Source: Phycisphaerae bacterium
Lineage (GTDB): Bacteria; Planctomycetota; Phycisphaerae; Sedimentisphaerales; SG8-4
Assembly: GCA_030603035.1 (NCBI GenBank)
Contig: JAUVYQ010000024.1
Location: 1 to 22,730 of the forward strand
Direction of reading: 5' to 3'
DNA length: 22,730 nt
Shown here: positions 7,533-15,060 of the stretch, one piece after another
Layout of the letters: each line of letters begins with the position of its first letter
Numbering within the stretch: position 1 is the stretch's first letter
The notes under the pieces: generated by a model
The model's database searches: none
Seen by the model: only the letters and a program-made list of their open reading frames with translations
Told to the model about the DNA's origin: nothing
Program-made: the position numbers and the translations under genes

Positions 7533-9569
7533 ATGGCAACGCTAAAATACCGAGGAAATGTTAAAATTGCTTTTGTAACACTGATTTTGGCCTTGATGCT
7601 GCTTGCTGAACCGGCCCTAACAGCCCAAAAAAGAAGCAGCAAATCAAGCGGGGGTAGTCAAAAAAGCCAGCCGGCTAAAAAGACCTCTGCTGCCCCCAAA
7701 GCCCGGCAGTCCTCAAGTGCCGCCAAACCCCGCACGCGATCTACCGCCTCCCCGCGAGCCACTGCGCCTCGAACCGCAGTTCGCACCTCAAAGCCACCAA
7801 GCCGCAGCAGTTCAAGAAGAACCGTTAAAACCAGCGTCCGTCAACCCAGCAGAGTAACATCCAGCCGTACTACCCTGCGACCCGGAGTCACCTTCAGTGC
7901 TCGCAAATCCTCCTCAAACCCTTCCAGCGTAAGAAGGTCAGTAAGGGTAAGTTCCAGTGCAGGGAAACGGGTATCTGTAAGCTCAAGTAATCGTGTAAGC
8001 TCGAATAGAACTGTACGTGTCGCCAAATCCATCGGTGAGAAAAAGTCGCCTGTCACCACCACGCGAAAAGTTACTACCAGCAGTAAGCCGACAATCAGCA
8101 TAAGCTCGAGCAAAACCACACGCATCGGCAGCTCGATAACTACGAAAAAACCATCCGTCTCCACTGCACGAAAACGGGTATCTGTAAGCTCAAGTAATCG
8201 CACAAGTTCGAGCAGAGCCGCACGTGTCGGCAAATCCATCAGTAATAGAAAGTCACCTGTCACCACTACGCGAAAAGTTACTACCGGCAATAAGCCGAGA
8301 ATCAGTATAAGCTCGAGCAAAATCACACGCATTGGTAGAACTATTGGTGAGAAAAAGCCGTCTGTCACCACTCGGAAAAAGGTTACTCGCGTTAGTAAGC
8401 CGAGAATCGGCATAAGCTCCCGCAGGTCCTCTTTGTTCACGCGTCCAGCGACCGAAAGGAGCCAGCACATCAGGCCGGCGAGCGAAAGAAGCCAGCACAT
8501 CAGGCCGGCGAGCGAGAGGAGCCAGCACATCAGAACAGAGGGTGCAGAACGCCGCAGATATGCAGTTGTTGACCGCCTCGAACCCCGGAACAGAAAAAGG
8601 CCTTCGGGCGTGGTATACCATGACCGTCCCAATGAAGTAAGACACGTTAATCGCAATGAGCATGTATATGTTGACCGCCATGACCGGCTGCGCCACAGAA
8701 TAGTCTGGCCCAGGTATCGTTTTCTTGTGCACTATGGCGGCTGGGGGTCGGGGTTCACGTTTCGGTATGTTTATCCGTACTATCACCGCAAATACGTCTT
8801 CGTTAGTCTGGGCGGCTACTGGCCGGTAAGGTACAGGTATGCCCGCTATTACTGGTATGGCTGTCACCCTTACAATTGGTACGGCTACTATCCTCTCGCT
8901 CGTGAAGTGCAGAGCGACACGTACAACTACTACACCTACAACTACTACAACGGTAGTGCCGCCCTTGGGTCCTACCAGGCAGCAGATAGTATCGTTGACC
9001 ACACTACCTTCGCAGACGTTCGCGAAAAGCTTGCCCAGCAGGCCGCCGAAGAACCTGCTCCGGAAACCCTCGTCGACGCCTACTTCGAAGGTGCCGTCAA
9101 GGCCTTCGAAACCGGTGATTATGGCTCAGCCGCCGATATGTTCGCCAAAGCAATCGACCTTGCGCCCGATGATATGGTACTTCCCTTTGCCTACTCCCAG
9201 GCCCTTTTCGCCAATGGGAAATATTCGGAAGCAGCCGAGTTCCTTCGGGTAGCTCTGGCGAAGGTCTTGCCTGAAGAGGAAGGCGTTTTTTACCCTCGCG
9301 GTCTCTACCCCGATGACGACGTCCTTCTTGAGCAGATTGGCCGCCTCGCCGAAAGGGCTGACCTCTACAGCTTTGACGCTGACCTGCAGCTTCTGCTGGG
9401 CTATCATTTGCTCGGCATCGGCAGAATCGAAGAGGCCGTCATCCCGCTCCAGCAGGCCAGCCAGGATTTGCAAAATTCGGCCTCTGCGGCAGTATTGCTT
9501 GACCTCCTGGAAAAAATCAGAACGCAAAACGCTGAAGATAAGCAGAACGCTGAAGATAATAGCCAATAA
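7533..9569 (+). CDS. Secreted Ser/Thr/Arg-rich repetitive protein with Tyr/Trp-rich segment and TPRs
   Basis: 678 residues; ATG preceded by AAAGGAGA at good spacing. Residues 1-30 form a signal peptide ending near ALTA. Residues 31-310 are low complexity and strongly basic (Ser, Thr, Arg, Lys, Pro) and contain two 69-residue repeats (starting near residues 146 and 215) plus a partial third. Three copies of a ten-residue unit (SERSQHIRPA) follow. Residues ~400-475 are rich in Tyr, Trp, Arg and Gly (HYGGWGSG, RYARYYWYGCHPYNWYGYYP). The last 180 residues hold tetratricopeptide-like helices (AYFEGAVKAFETGDYGSAADMFAKAIDLAP). The family is not one I can name. A basic, repetitive exported protein with TPRs suggests an envelope structural or polymer-binding role. 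Conserved element A lies upstream. Long reverse-strand ORFs opposite this gene are by-products of the repeats. Confidence 0.85.
   Translation: MATLKYRGNVKIAFVTLILALMLLAEPALTAQKRSSKSSGGSQKSQPAKKTSAAPKARQSSSAAKPRTRSTASPRATAPRTAVRTSKPPSRSSSRRTVKTSVRQPSRVTSSRTTLRPGVTFSARKSSSNPSSVRRSVRVSSSAGKRVSVSSSNRVSSNRTVRVAKSIGEKKSPVTTTRKVTTSSKPTISISSSKTTRIGSSITTKKPSVSTARKRVSVSSSNRTSSSRAARVGKSISNRKSPVTTTRKVTTGNKPRISISSSKITRIGRTIGEKKPSVTTRKKVTRVSKPRIGISSRRSSLFTRPATERSQHIRPASERSQHIRPASERSQHIRTEGAERRRYAVVDRLEPRNRKRPSGVVYHDRPNEVRHVNRNEHVYVDRHDRLRHRIVWPRYRFLVHYGGWGSGFTFRYVYPYYHRKYVFVSLGGYWPVRYRYARYYWYGCHPYNWYGYYPLAREVQSDTYNYYTYNYYNGSAALGSYQAADSIVDHTTFADVREKLAQQAAEEPAPETLVDAYFEGAVKAFETGDYGSAADMFAKAIDLAPDDMVLPFAYSQALFANGKYSEAAEFLRVALAKVLPEEEGVFYPRGLYPDDDVLLEQIGRLAERADLYSFDADLQLLLGYHLLGIGRIEEAVIPLQQASQDLQNSASAAVLLDLLEKIRTQNAEDKQNAEDNSQ
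7965..8378 (+). repeat. Two 207-bp in-frame direct repeats
   Basis: Copies at 7965-8171 and 8172-8378 are offset by exactly 207 bases (69 codons). Both begin AAACGGGTATCTGTAAGCTC and encode KRVSVSSSNR...SPVTTTRKVTT...ISISSSK. A partial third copy (KVTRVSKPRIGISS) follows. Exact codon reuse in the opening stretch indicates a fairly recent duplication. Confidence 0.8.
8451..8540 (+). repeat. Three 30-bp in-frame tandem repeats
   Basis: Units at 8451, 8481 and 8511 share GCCAGCACATCAGGCCGGCG (third copy diverged at its end) and encode (T/S)ERSQHIRPA. They are nearly identical at DNA level, so copy number may vary between strains. Confidence 0.85.
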
Positions 9570-9578
9570 GGCGAGACC

Positions 9579-9628
9579 CCACACTCACGTGTGGAGAATA
9601 GAACGATACCACACATGTAAATGTGTGG
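9579..9628 (+). other. Twin hairpins with the same CCACAC/GTGTGG stem
   Basis: CCACAC-TCAC-GTGTGG (9579-9594) and CCACACAT-GTAA-ATGTGTGG (9609-9628) stand 14 bases apart, right after the stop of the repetitive protein. Both stems are perfect and the second has a GNRA-type loop (GTAA). No T-tract follows, so these are not classic terminators. The second is followed at once by AGGAGAGGAA and ATG 9639, which opens an 11-codon ORF ending at 9674. Confidence 0.5.
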
Positions 9629-9686
9629 AGGAGAGGAAATGCTGAATGGCAAAGATTTGCCCCGAATTTTTTGAGCAGGATAGAAA

Positions 9687-10802
9687 ATGAAGCGATACTT
9701 AACTATTATTGTTTTGCTCTGTGTTGTTGGTTCGGCGATGCAACGCCGGACTGATGGGGCCTATTTTAATTATTATGCAGGTGGGTTTCGTGCCTTCTAC
9801 GAAGTATATGCAGAAGATTCTTCCTCCTCCGACGGCTATTACAGCGATACCAATGACAGCACGTCCTTTGCCGGCGTTGAGGAATTAGCAGAGGTCCCGG
9901 AGGCATATAGTTATGCGTACAATGATATGTGGGGCTACGCCGAAGGTGATTCTATTTGCATACAAACACAATCTGTCGCTGATGCAGTTGCAGACAATGC
10001 CTCGTCTTACACATCCGGTTGGGGATATGGCCGCACCGAAGACGCTCAAACTTACGGTATATACTACGAAATTATGCCGGATGAAGGCGAAGAGTTAGGC
10101 GACAATGTGATTGTTTATTATAATGACACAATAAGCATTTCATCAAGCGGAGCTATTTTTGCATACGTCGGTGGGCCGGCAGATATGAACCATATGGCAA
10201 TCACACGGGGTCAGTTGCCGCCCGTGCTGACGGAGCCGAATAGTGACTATGAAGTATTGACGTGGCCCAATTTGGAATTGTCCGATGATGGCGGCTATTG
10301 GTTCAGCGGGGTACATACGTTCGCCGCGCAGATCGGCGATGTTATAGGTATCTTTGCCGAAAATTACACAGACATTACCGGTTGGGGCCCGTTAGACGGC
10401 GTAGTAGAAAACGACCTTTGGATCGTTTTGACGGTAAAATCTGTATTGGCAGGCGATTTGGATAGTGACGGCGATGTGGACCTCGGTGATTTCGCCAAAC
10501 TCGCCGAAAATTGGCTTGCAGGTACGGCAGACCTCCCGGAAGCAGGCGCATTGCAGGCAGAGAGCAGCGAAGCAGCTGCATCGCCTGCACTAAAAAGATA
10601 TGGCGGAGGGACCCCGCTTTGCGGGAACCGAACAAAAGTTCCCGTGCGAGTCCAGCCCCTCCGAGGGGCGGGGCGAGTCGATGAACCGAACGGGCCTGAT
10701 GAGGGACACCGCCGGGCGGGAACCCAAATCAATGGCCCCAAAACCTTAAACCGCCAACCGTCTTATATTCCTGGTGCTCGGCCTGCTCGGCGTGAGCGCT
10801 AA
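9687..10802 (+). CDS. Secreted protein with single dockerin-like calcium loop; C-terminal tail doubtful
   Basis: 371 codons beginning with a signal peptide (MKRYLTIIVLLCVVGSAM). Residues ~25-250 are acidic, Tyr/Ser-rich and predicted beta-rich, with no recognised domain. Residues 256-279 read GDLDSDGDVD then DFAKLAENWLAG, a single dockerin type I/EF-hand-like repeat common near the C-terminus of exported planctomycete proteins. After about residue 300 the composition changes abruptly to Pro/Arg/Gly, and the DNA there (10611-10669) is a string of hairpins of a repeat class seen elsewhere in the window. The last ~70 residues are therefore probably read-through of an inserted repeat that removed the original stop. 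ATG 9687 follows a weak AGGATAG site. Function unknown; extracellular. Confidence 0.75.
   Translation: MKRYLTIIVLLCVVGSAMQRRTDGAYFNYYAGGFRAFYEVYAEDSSSSDGYYSDTNDSTSFAGVEELAEVPEAYSYAYNDMWGYAEGDSICIQTQSVADAVADNASSYTSGWGYGRTEDAQTYGIYYEIMPDEGEELGDNVIVYYNDTISISSSGAIFAYVGGPADMNHMAITRGQLPPVLTEPNSDYEVLTWPNLELSDDGGYWFSGVHTFAAQIGDVIGIFAENYTDITGWGPLDGVVENDLWIVLTVKSVLAGDLDSDGDVDLGDFAKLAENWLAGTADLPEAGALQAESSEAAASPALKRYGGGTPLCGNRTKVPVRVQPLRGAGRVDEPNGPDEGHRRAGTQINGPKTLNRQPSYIPGARPARRER
10611..10669 (+). repeat. REP-like hairpin cluster inside the dockerin ORF tail
   Basis: CCCGC-TTT-GCGGG (10613-10625), an overlapping GGGAAC/GTTCCC pair (10623-10643) and GCCCCT-CCG-AGGGGC (10655-10669) follow one another. 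The opening GGGACCCCGCTT and the GCGGGAAC motif recur at 12462-12516. Confidence 0.55.
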
Positions 10803-10863
10803 AATAATGGATAGGATAATGAATTTAAGAAACACATTTTCTCAGGTTTGACGGAGGTGTAAA

Positions 10864-11274
10864 ATGGCTAAAAAATTAGTAACAATTCTGATGGTAGTTG
10901 CTGTGAGCTTGGGGTCGGCATTCGTTGCCGGCTGTGGGAGCGGTGCACAAACCGGTTCTGTTATTGGTGCGCTGGCTGGTGCCGGCATTGGTCAGCTGGC
11001 AGGCGGCGATACGGAAGCAACCTTAATTGGAGCAGCAATAGGCGGCGGCGTCGGCTATATGCTGGGCAATGAAGACGACAAGATAAGAGCTCAGGCCGAC
11101 AGGGATTACCTGCGTCAGGAAATGAACACTGTTCTGGTGAAAGTTACTAACAGCAACGGCTCTATGATACAGGTACCGCTGAGAAGGCAGGGCGTTGGCT
11201 ATGTGGGCACAGCAGGAGAATATTACAGCACTCTGCCAACCGAAGACCAGTTACGGCCGGTATACGGGTTTTAG
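10864..11274 (+). CDS. Glycine-zipper lipoprotein
   Basis: 136 residues with GGAGGTG four bases before the ATG. The N-terminus is a lipoprotein signal with lipobox VAGC (Cys24). Residues ~31-70 form a glycine zipper (GALAGAGIGQLAGG...IGAAIGGGVGYMLGN), as in the YMGG/OmpA-type zipper families, which insert in or associate with membranes. The remaining ~65 residues are soluble and end LRPVYGF. It is probably attached to a membrane facing the periplasm. It stands alone, 62 bases after the dockerin-like ORF. Specific function unknown. Confidence 0.85.
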   Translation: MAKKLVTILMVVAVSLGSAFVAGCGSGAQTGSVIGALAGAGIGQLAGGDTEATLIGAAIGGGVGYMLGNEDDKIRAQADRDYLRQEMNTVLVKVTNSNGSMIQVPLRRQGVGYVGTAGEYYSTLPTEDQLRPVYGF

Positions 11275-11397
11275 CAGCCGGGCGATTCATCCTTCGGAGT
11301 CCTACGGAGAACGGGCCGTCTGTTTGTGCGGATTATAAAGGATTTGAGCGTTTTATTCCTTATGCCGCTTTTCAAAACTTTACTATTGAAGGGACAC

Positions 11398-11454
11398 TGA
11401 TTTTGAGGTACAATTGCTGTTACCAACCCTCAAGGTGGTGCCTTTAATAGATAG
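11398..11454 (+). promoter_or_regulatory. Conserved intergenic element, copy B
   Basis: Second copy of the element at 7417-7473 (46 of 57 positions identical, no gaps). Differences fall in small groups between invariant blocks (TGATTTTGAGGT, AATT, TGTTACC, TCAAG, GCCTTTA, TAGATAG). It lies 77 bases upstream of the sigma-factor start. GGTA (11407-11410) can pair with TACC (11421-11424); copy A keeps this as GGTG/TACC with a wobble. Confidence 0.55.
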
Positions 11455-11478
11455 GGCGGAAGTTTCGGATAAAGCTGT

Positions 11479-11506
11479 TTCAGTATAAGCGGGTTGGCAT
11501 ACTGAA
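11479..11506 (+). other. TTCAGTAT/ATACTGAA hairpin
   Basis: Perfect 8-bp stem (11479-11486 with 11499-11506) around a 12-base loop, between element B and the sigma-factor gene. It uses the same CAGTAT/ATACTG sequence as the hairpin after element A. Confidence 0.5.
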
Positions 11507-11531
11507 TACACGCAAAAGTAAAAGGCTCGCT

Positions 11532-12104
11532 GTGAACAGACGGCTGCGAAATGCTTTGAAAGGACTTATGGACCCGGACATCGAACGCCGTCGCCGCGTA
11601 ATGGATTCTTTTGTGCGGGCCACCTTTGAGAGCTTCATCAGGTACTTGTACCGCTACCTTGGTAATGAGGTGGAATGTGAGGACGTGCTCGAAGATGTCT
11701 ATGCCGATATTTGGGAAAACGCAGGTTATTTACGTAATGTTACCAATGAGAGACAGCTTCTAAGAACTGTATACCTGTACTATATGCGGAAACGCTTGAG
11801 GCAGGTTTACAGAAGGATAAACCGGCATCTGCATTTATCGCAACAAGACCTGAAGAATCTCATTGCCCCTGAGTTAGGCGTCCTTGAGACGGCGTCCCAA
11901 TCGGAGCTTCGCCAGCTCCTCCGCCGGGTGTTAAGCAGACTCAAGGCACGGGAGCGAAGAGCTATAGAACTTTGGATGGAAGGTATGTCTAACAGGGCAA
12001 TCGCCAATGAGCTTAAGACTACGGTTGGAGCGGTAAAAATGCTTAAATTTCGAACAATGTTAAAGCTTAAGAAAATGCTGTGCGACCATTGTCGCGAAGA
12101 CTGA
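11532..12104 (+). CDS. ECF-like RNA polymerase sigma factor
   Basis: 190 residues from a GTG start with AAAGG six bases upstream; an alternative ATG at 11568 would trim 12 residues. Residues ~25-65 (FIRYLYRYLGNEVECEDVLEDVYADIWEN) match sigma region 2 with its core-binding and -10-recognition helices. Residues ~120-185 (LLRRVLSRLKARERRAIELWMEGMSNRAIANELKTTVGAVKMLKFRT) match region 4, the -35-binding helix-turn-helix. There is no region 1 or 3, as in the extracytoplasmic-function group. No membrane anti-sigma factor is adjacent; the next ORF is small, soluble and basic. Element B and a hairpin lie upstream, so autoregulation through that element is possible (inference). The gene heads a run of five same-strand genes with short gaps. 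Confidence 0.88.
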   Translation: MNRRLRNALKGLMDPDIERRRRVMDSFVRATFESFIRYLYRYLGNEVECEDVLEDVYADIWENAGYLRNVTNERQLLRTVYLYYMRKRLRQVYRRINRHLHLSQQDLKNLIAPELGVLETASQSELRQLLRRVLSRLKARERRAIELWMEGMSNRAIANELKTTVGAVKMLKFRTMLKLKKMLCDHCRED

Positions 12105-12135
12105 ATTGCTTAATTATTCAGAGGAGTGAGAGACA

Positions 12136-12459
12136 ATGTCTGATATAAACCGAACAATTGAAGAATTGCTGGTTGACTACGCCGGGGCCCTGCGTGATGG
12201 TTGTATACCGGTATTTCTGAAATCACTTACATCTGAGGAAGGGCGGAGAATAGCTTCTTCTCGGGGATTTTGGGATGCCACAGACGTCGTTCGGGTTCTT
12301 AATAGCGCTGGGTTCGCAGACAAGGCGGTGACCCCGAATGTGAGCTTGTTCATATCCCGGGTTGATGCCAAGATCGTATCTCGATTGAAAAAAGCCAGGG
12401 CATCGTCACGGAGGAAACGAACCACTCGTGCAAGGCCCGTAACTTACAGAAAAGACTGA
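12136..12459 (+). CDS. Small basic hypothetical protein
   Basis: 107 residues, 31 bases after the sigma-factor stop, with a GAGGAG site upstream. The N-terminal two thirds look helical (TIEELLVDYAGALRDGCIPVFLKSL; ATDVVRVLNSAGF). The C-terminus is very basic (LKKARASSRRKRTTRARP), which suggests nucleic-acid or acidic-partner binding. There is no membrane segment and no zinc-finger anti-sigma motif (HxxxCxxC). I do not recognise the family. Position suggests co-expression with the sigma factor; a regulatory partner role is a guess. Confidence 0.7.
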   Translation: MSDINRTIEELLVDYAGALRDGCIPVFLKSLTSEEGRRIASSRGFWDATDVVRVLNSAGFADKAVTPNVSLFISRVDAKIVSRLKKARASSRRKRTTRARPVTYRKD

Positions 12460-12466
12460 GAGGGAC

Positions 12467-12514
12467 CCCGCTTGCCCCCTGCTTCTTGCGAAGCAAACCG
12501 GGGGGCTTTGCGGG
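12467..12514 (+). repeat. Three-tier hairpin between ORFs
   Basis: CCCGC (12467-12471) pairs with GCGGG (12510-12514), GCCCCC (12474-12479) with GGGGGC (12501-12506), and TGCTTC (12480-12485) with GAAGCA (12490-12495), loop TTGC. Together this is one long hairpin only 13 bases before the next start codon. Its outer arms match the hairpin at 10613-10625. It could be a REP-like element, an attenuator or an mRNA stabiliser. Confidence 0.6.
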
Positions 12515-12527
12515 AACACAAATCGAT

Positions 12528-13598
12528 ATGATTTTGGACTGCTACCAATGTTCATCCTGCTATTTTGAGGACAGGGAAGCGTCCTCGAGGATAGATTCTG
12601 CGACAATCTCGCCGCCGCAGCCCAGGATGGTTTTCAGGAACGTATTACTGGTATTCGTCTGTATCGAACTGTACGACAGCAAAGAGGAGCTTCAAGAAGC
12701 TGCAGAGGAGTTTGCATCGCTGTCGGGCCTCATAGGCAAAAGGCCGATTGTACTCTGTCCGAATGTTCATCTGTCGATTGACAGGGCGCCTGAGAAGCAA
12801 GCCGCCTGGTTGGTTGCCGAGCTGGAAAAGATGCTTATTGCTAAGGGCTACGATGTGCACTGCCTGTCTTTTGGCTACCACAAGCAATATGGTATGGAAT
12901 GTAACGGCAATGTCGGCAGCGTCGTTGGCAGGAGGTTCTACGGCTCCGAAGAGAAGCAGTTTCTAAGACTTTTGACTCGACTTGGCGTTTGTCCCCCGGA
13001 GTCCCTGCCGAAGGACATGCCGTCCTGGGCGACGGCTCTGACCGAGCGCCGGCTGAAGGTATTAGGCAGCCGAAGAGAAAGCTACAATGTTGGCAGGAGG
13101 ATGCTCCAGGACCAGCTTGATGCAACAGGACATGGCGAGCTCTGGACGTGCATGTTGTTTGAAGGCGAAAGGCAGCCTATGGATGATTATCTCAGCGCCT
13201 TGTATCAAATCATAGAAGATTACCACGATGTAAGAGTGCACCGTGCGATGAATCTCAGCGTGCCGGGGTTTTCAAATGCCGCACGCTTCCTTTTTCGCAA
13301 GTATCCTGAGGCAATCGAATCGGGGAGACTTCGCATTTACAACAGTCAGGTCTCTGACATAGAGTTCCTGTTATCACAAACCGCAGTTCTGCTTGCCTTC
13401 CCACATATACCCAGAAAAGCCGGCTCGCATGCAGGAGAAATATCGTTCGGAATTTACTGCAAGGATGAAGATTTTGCGAAAAATTTGATTCAGTGGTACC
13501 GAACTTTTCTTGTCGATGCGCGATTTGGATGGATCCGTACGGAGTCTGAACTAAACGCAACTATCAACGAGCTGGAAGAGGAGATGTTCCAGGAATAG
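12528..13598 (+). CDS. Archaeal-type threonyl-tRNA editing domain fused to a PLD-like C-terminal domain
   Basis: 356 residues from ATG 12528. This start is preferred because residues 1-48 (MILDCYQCSSCYFEDRE...RMVFRNVLLVFVCIEL) align with the N-terminus of the editing domain of archaeal ThrRS; the frame also extends up to a TTG at 12486, inside a hairpin, which is unlikely. Residues 1-~130 carry the family hallmarks: CPNVHLS (His81) and FGYHKQY (Lys119), equivalent to AHLS and FGYYK in Pyrococcus ThrRS, where this domain (related to D-aminoacyl-tRNA deacylase) removes serine from mischarged tRNA-Thr. No synthetase catalytic domain follows. Residues ~135-356 are unrelated; the stretch LRIYNSQVSDIEFLLSQTAVLLAFP...FAKNLIQWYRTFL resembles inactive phospholipase D-like sensor domains, with no HKD motif seen. 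The ribosome site is weak. A tRNA-linked regulator or trans-editing factor is possible. Confidence 0.72.
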   Translation: MILDCYQCSSCYFEDREASSRIDSATISPPQPRMVFRNVLLVFVCIELYDSKEELQEAAEEFASLSGLIGKRPIVLCPNVHLSIDRAPEKQAAWLVAELEKMLIAKGYDVHCLSFGYHKQYGMECNGNVGSVVGRRFYGSEEKQFLRLLTRLGVCPPESLPKDMPSWATALTERRLKVLGSRRESYNVGRRMLQDQLDATGHGELWTCMLFEGERQPMDDYLSALYQIIEDYHDVRVHRAMNLSVPGFSNAARFLFRKYPEAIESGRLRIYNSQVSDIEFLLSQTAVLLAFPHIPRKAGSHAGEISFGIYCKDEDFAKNLIQWYRTFLVDARFGWIRTESELNATINELEEEMFQE

Positions 13599-13641
13599 AC
13601 TTCAAGAGCTCCTGCCCGAACCGGCTCTGGTATCAAGAATT

Positions 13642-15057
13642 ATGCACATGGTCTTATCTGTTTTTGTTGTTGCAGCTTATGCGGTGGTGCTCACGTTTGT
13701 TGCTATGCGGGCACGGGCCGCTCGCCGGTTTTCAGAGTTTTCACTGGCCAGACGTGCACTTCCGCTTGCGCTGGTATTCGGCAGTCTCGCCGCTACCTAC
13801 GTGGGGCCGGGTTTTTCAATCGGCTTTGTCGGAAAGGGATTCAAGAGCGGCTTTCTTTTTTTGGGCATAGGATTGGCATATGCGGTCCAGAATATTCTGG
13901 TTGGTCTGTTTGTTGCTCCTCGCCTGAGAGCCTTGAAAGACTGCCACACATTGGGCGATGCTATCGGTCAGAAATATGACCGGAAGTGTCAGATTGTTGC
14001 CGGAATTATTTCCGTCGGCTTATGCGCGGGATTTGCTGCAGTTATGGCAAAAGCCGGTGGAGTTGTATTAACTGATATATTCGGCCTTCCAACCTGGTCG
14101 TCTGTCATTATAGTTGTCGGAGTGACGGCATTATACACGACGTTCGGAGGATTGCGGGCGAGCGTGATAACAGACGCCTTTCAATTTACCGCGTTCGCCA
14201 TATTACTGCCTGTTATGCTGTTATTGGTACTTCTGTTCCATCTCGATGGGGGCGCGGCGACTTTTGCCGCCGAAGCGTCGGCTGCTACCGCCAGCGGCTT
14301 CGGTTCAACATCGATTATTGAGATAGTTGGCCTGGTGGCCGCATTCCTGCTTGGGGAAACGCTCATACCACCCTACGCAAATCGGGCGTTGGCATCCAGA
14401 ACAACACGCATATCACGAAACGGCTTTATATTGGCAGGCGTCTTTAGCGTGGCTTGGTTCATGGTTATGGTGGCACTTGGGATTTCGGCCCGAGGTATCA
14501 TTCCAGAGGGTATCAAAGAAGACCACGTCTTGTTGAACTTGGTTAAATCAGTTATGCCCGCCTGGGGTCACGCGCTTTTGTTGGTAGTATTAGTTTCAGT
14601 AGTTATGTCCAGTCTTGATTCGCTCCTGAACGCCGGTGCTGTAGCTTTCACGCAGGATATTGTAAAGCCTTTTACAAAATTGCGGGACAGCGATGCTCTA
14701 AATATCGGTCGTTGCGCGACTATCGTTATTGCGGCAATTGCCGCCGTTGGCGCACTTGCTGTTCCAAGTATCATCAGCGGCCTCCTTATCTGCTATGCCA
14801 TTTGGGCCCCGGCCATTCTCCCTGCTCTTATAATTGGTCTATGGGTGAAACGGCCGAGACCTCTTGCTGGAATCTTGTCAATGGGCGTTGGCACAGTCGT
14901 TGCAATAATGTTATGGATAATCCTATGGATAATATTTAAGTTCGTCTTTCCTCGTGAAATCGAGATACCTCCCCTTATAATTATTCCGGCCCTTGTCTCG
15001 GCACTCTTGGCGTACGTCTTGGGACACTGGCTCGAAAAAATTAAATACGGAGCGTGA
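13642..15057 (+). CDS. Sodium:solute symporter (SSS family)
   Basis: 471 residues, almost wholly hydrophobic, with about a dozen membrane segments. Features of the SSS/SSF family include the FSEFSLARRALPL stretch after the first helix (like the family's FxLAGRxLP), AATYVGPGFSIGFVGKGFKSGF, and ALYTTFGGLRASVITDAFQF, the usual YTxxGGLxAVxxTDxxQ signature near helix 5-6. Family members import solutes such as sugars, amino acids, nucleosides or organic acids using the sodium gradient. Substrate cannot be told. The start ATG 13642 has a poor ribosome site; ATG 13648 is an alternative. A 55-residue membrane peptide begins three bases after the stop, and its ribosome site (GGAG) lies in the last codons of this gene. 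Confidence 0.9.
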   Translation: MHMVLSVFVVAAYAVVLTFVAMRARAARRFSEFSLARRALPLALVFGSLAATYVGPGFSIGFVGKGFKSGFLFLGIGLAYAVQNILVGLFVAPRLRALKDCHTLGDAIGQKYDRKCQIVAGIISVGLCAGFAAVMAKAGGVVLTDIFGLPTWSSVIIVVGVTALYTTFGGLRASVITDAFQFTAFAILLPVMLLLVLLFHLDGGAATFAAEASAATASGFGSTSIIEIVGLVAAFLLGETLIPPYANRALASRTTRISRNGFILAGVFSVAWFMVMVALGISARGIIPEGIKEDHVLLNLVKSVMPAWGHALLLVVLVSVVMSSLDSLLNAGAVAFTQDIVKPFTKLRDSDALNIGRCATIVIAAIAAVGALAVPSIISGLLICYAIWAPAILPALIIGLWVKRPRPLAGILSMGVGTVVAIMLWIILWIIFKFVFPREIEIPPLIIIPALVSALLAYVLGHWLEKIKYGA

Positions 15058-15060
15058 AAA

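Noticed and set aside
7841..9002. Long reverse-strand ORFs (271 and 249 codons) opposite the repetitive protein
   Set aside because: They mirror the Ser/Arg-rich repeats, give low-complexity products and have no supporting start signals. The forward protein has a signal peptide and TPRs.
10734..10854. Hydrophobic stretch (RLIFLVLGLLGVSA) in another frame after the dockerin ORF
   Set aside because: A stop codon separates it from the nearby ATG, and it has no ribosome site or longer continuation.
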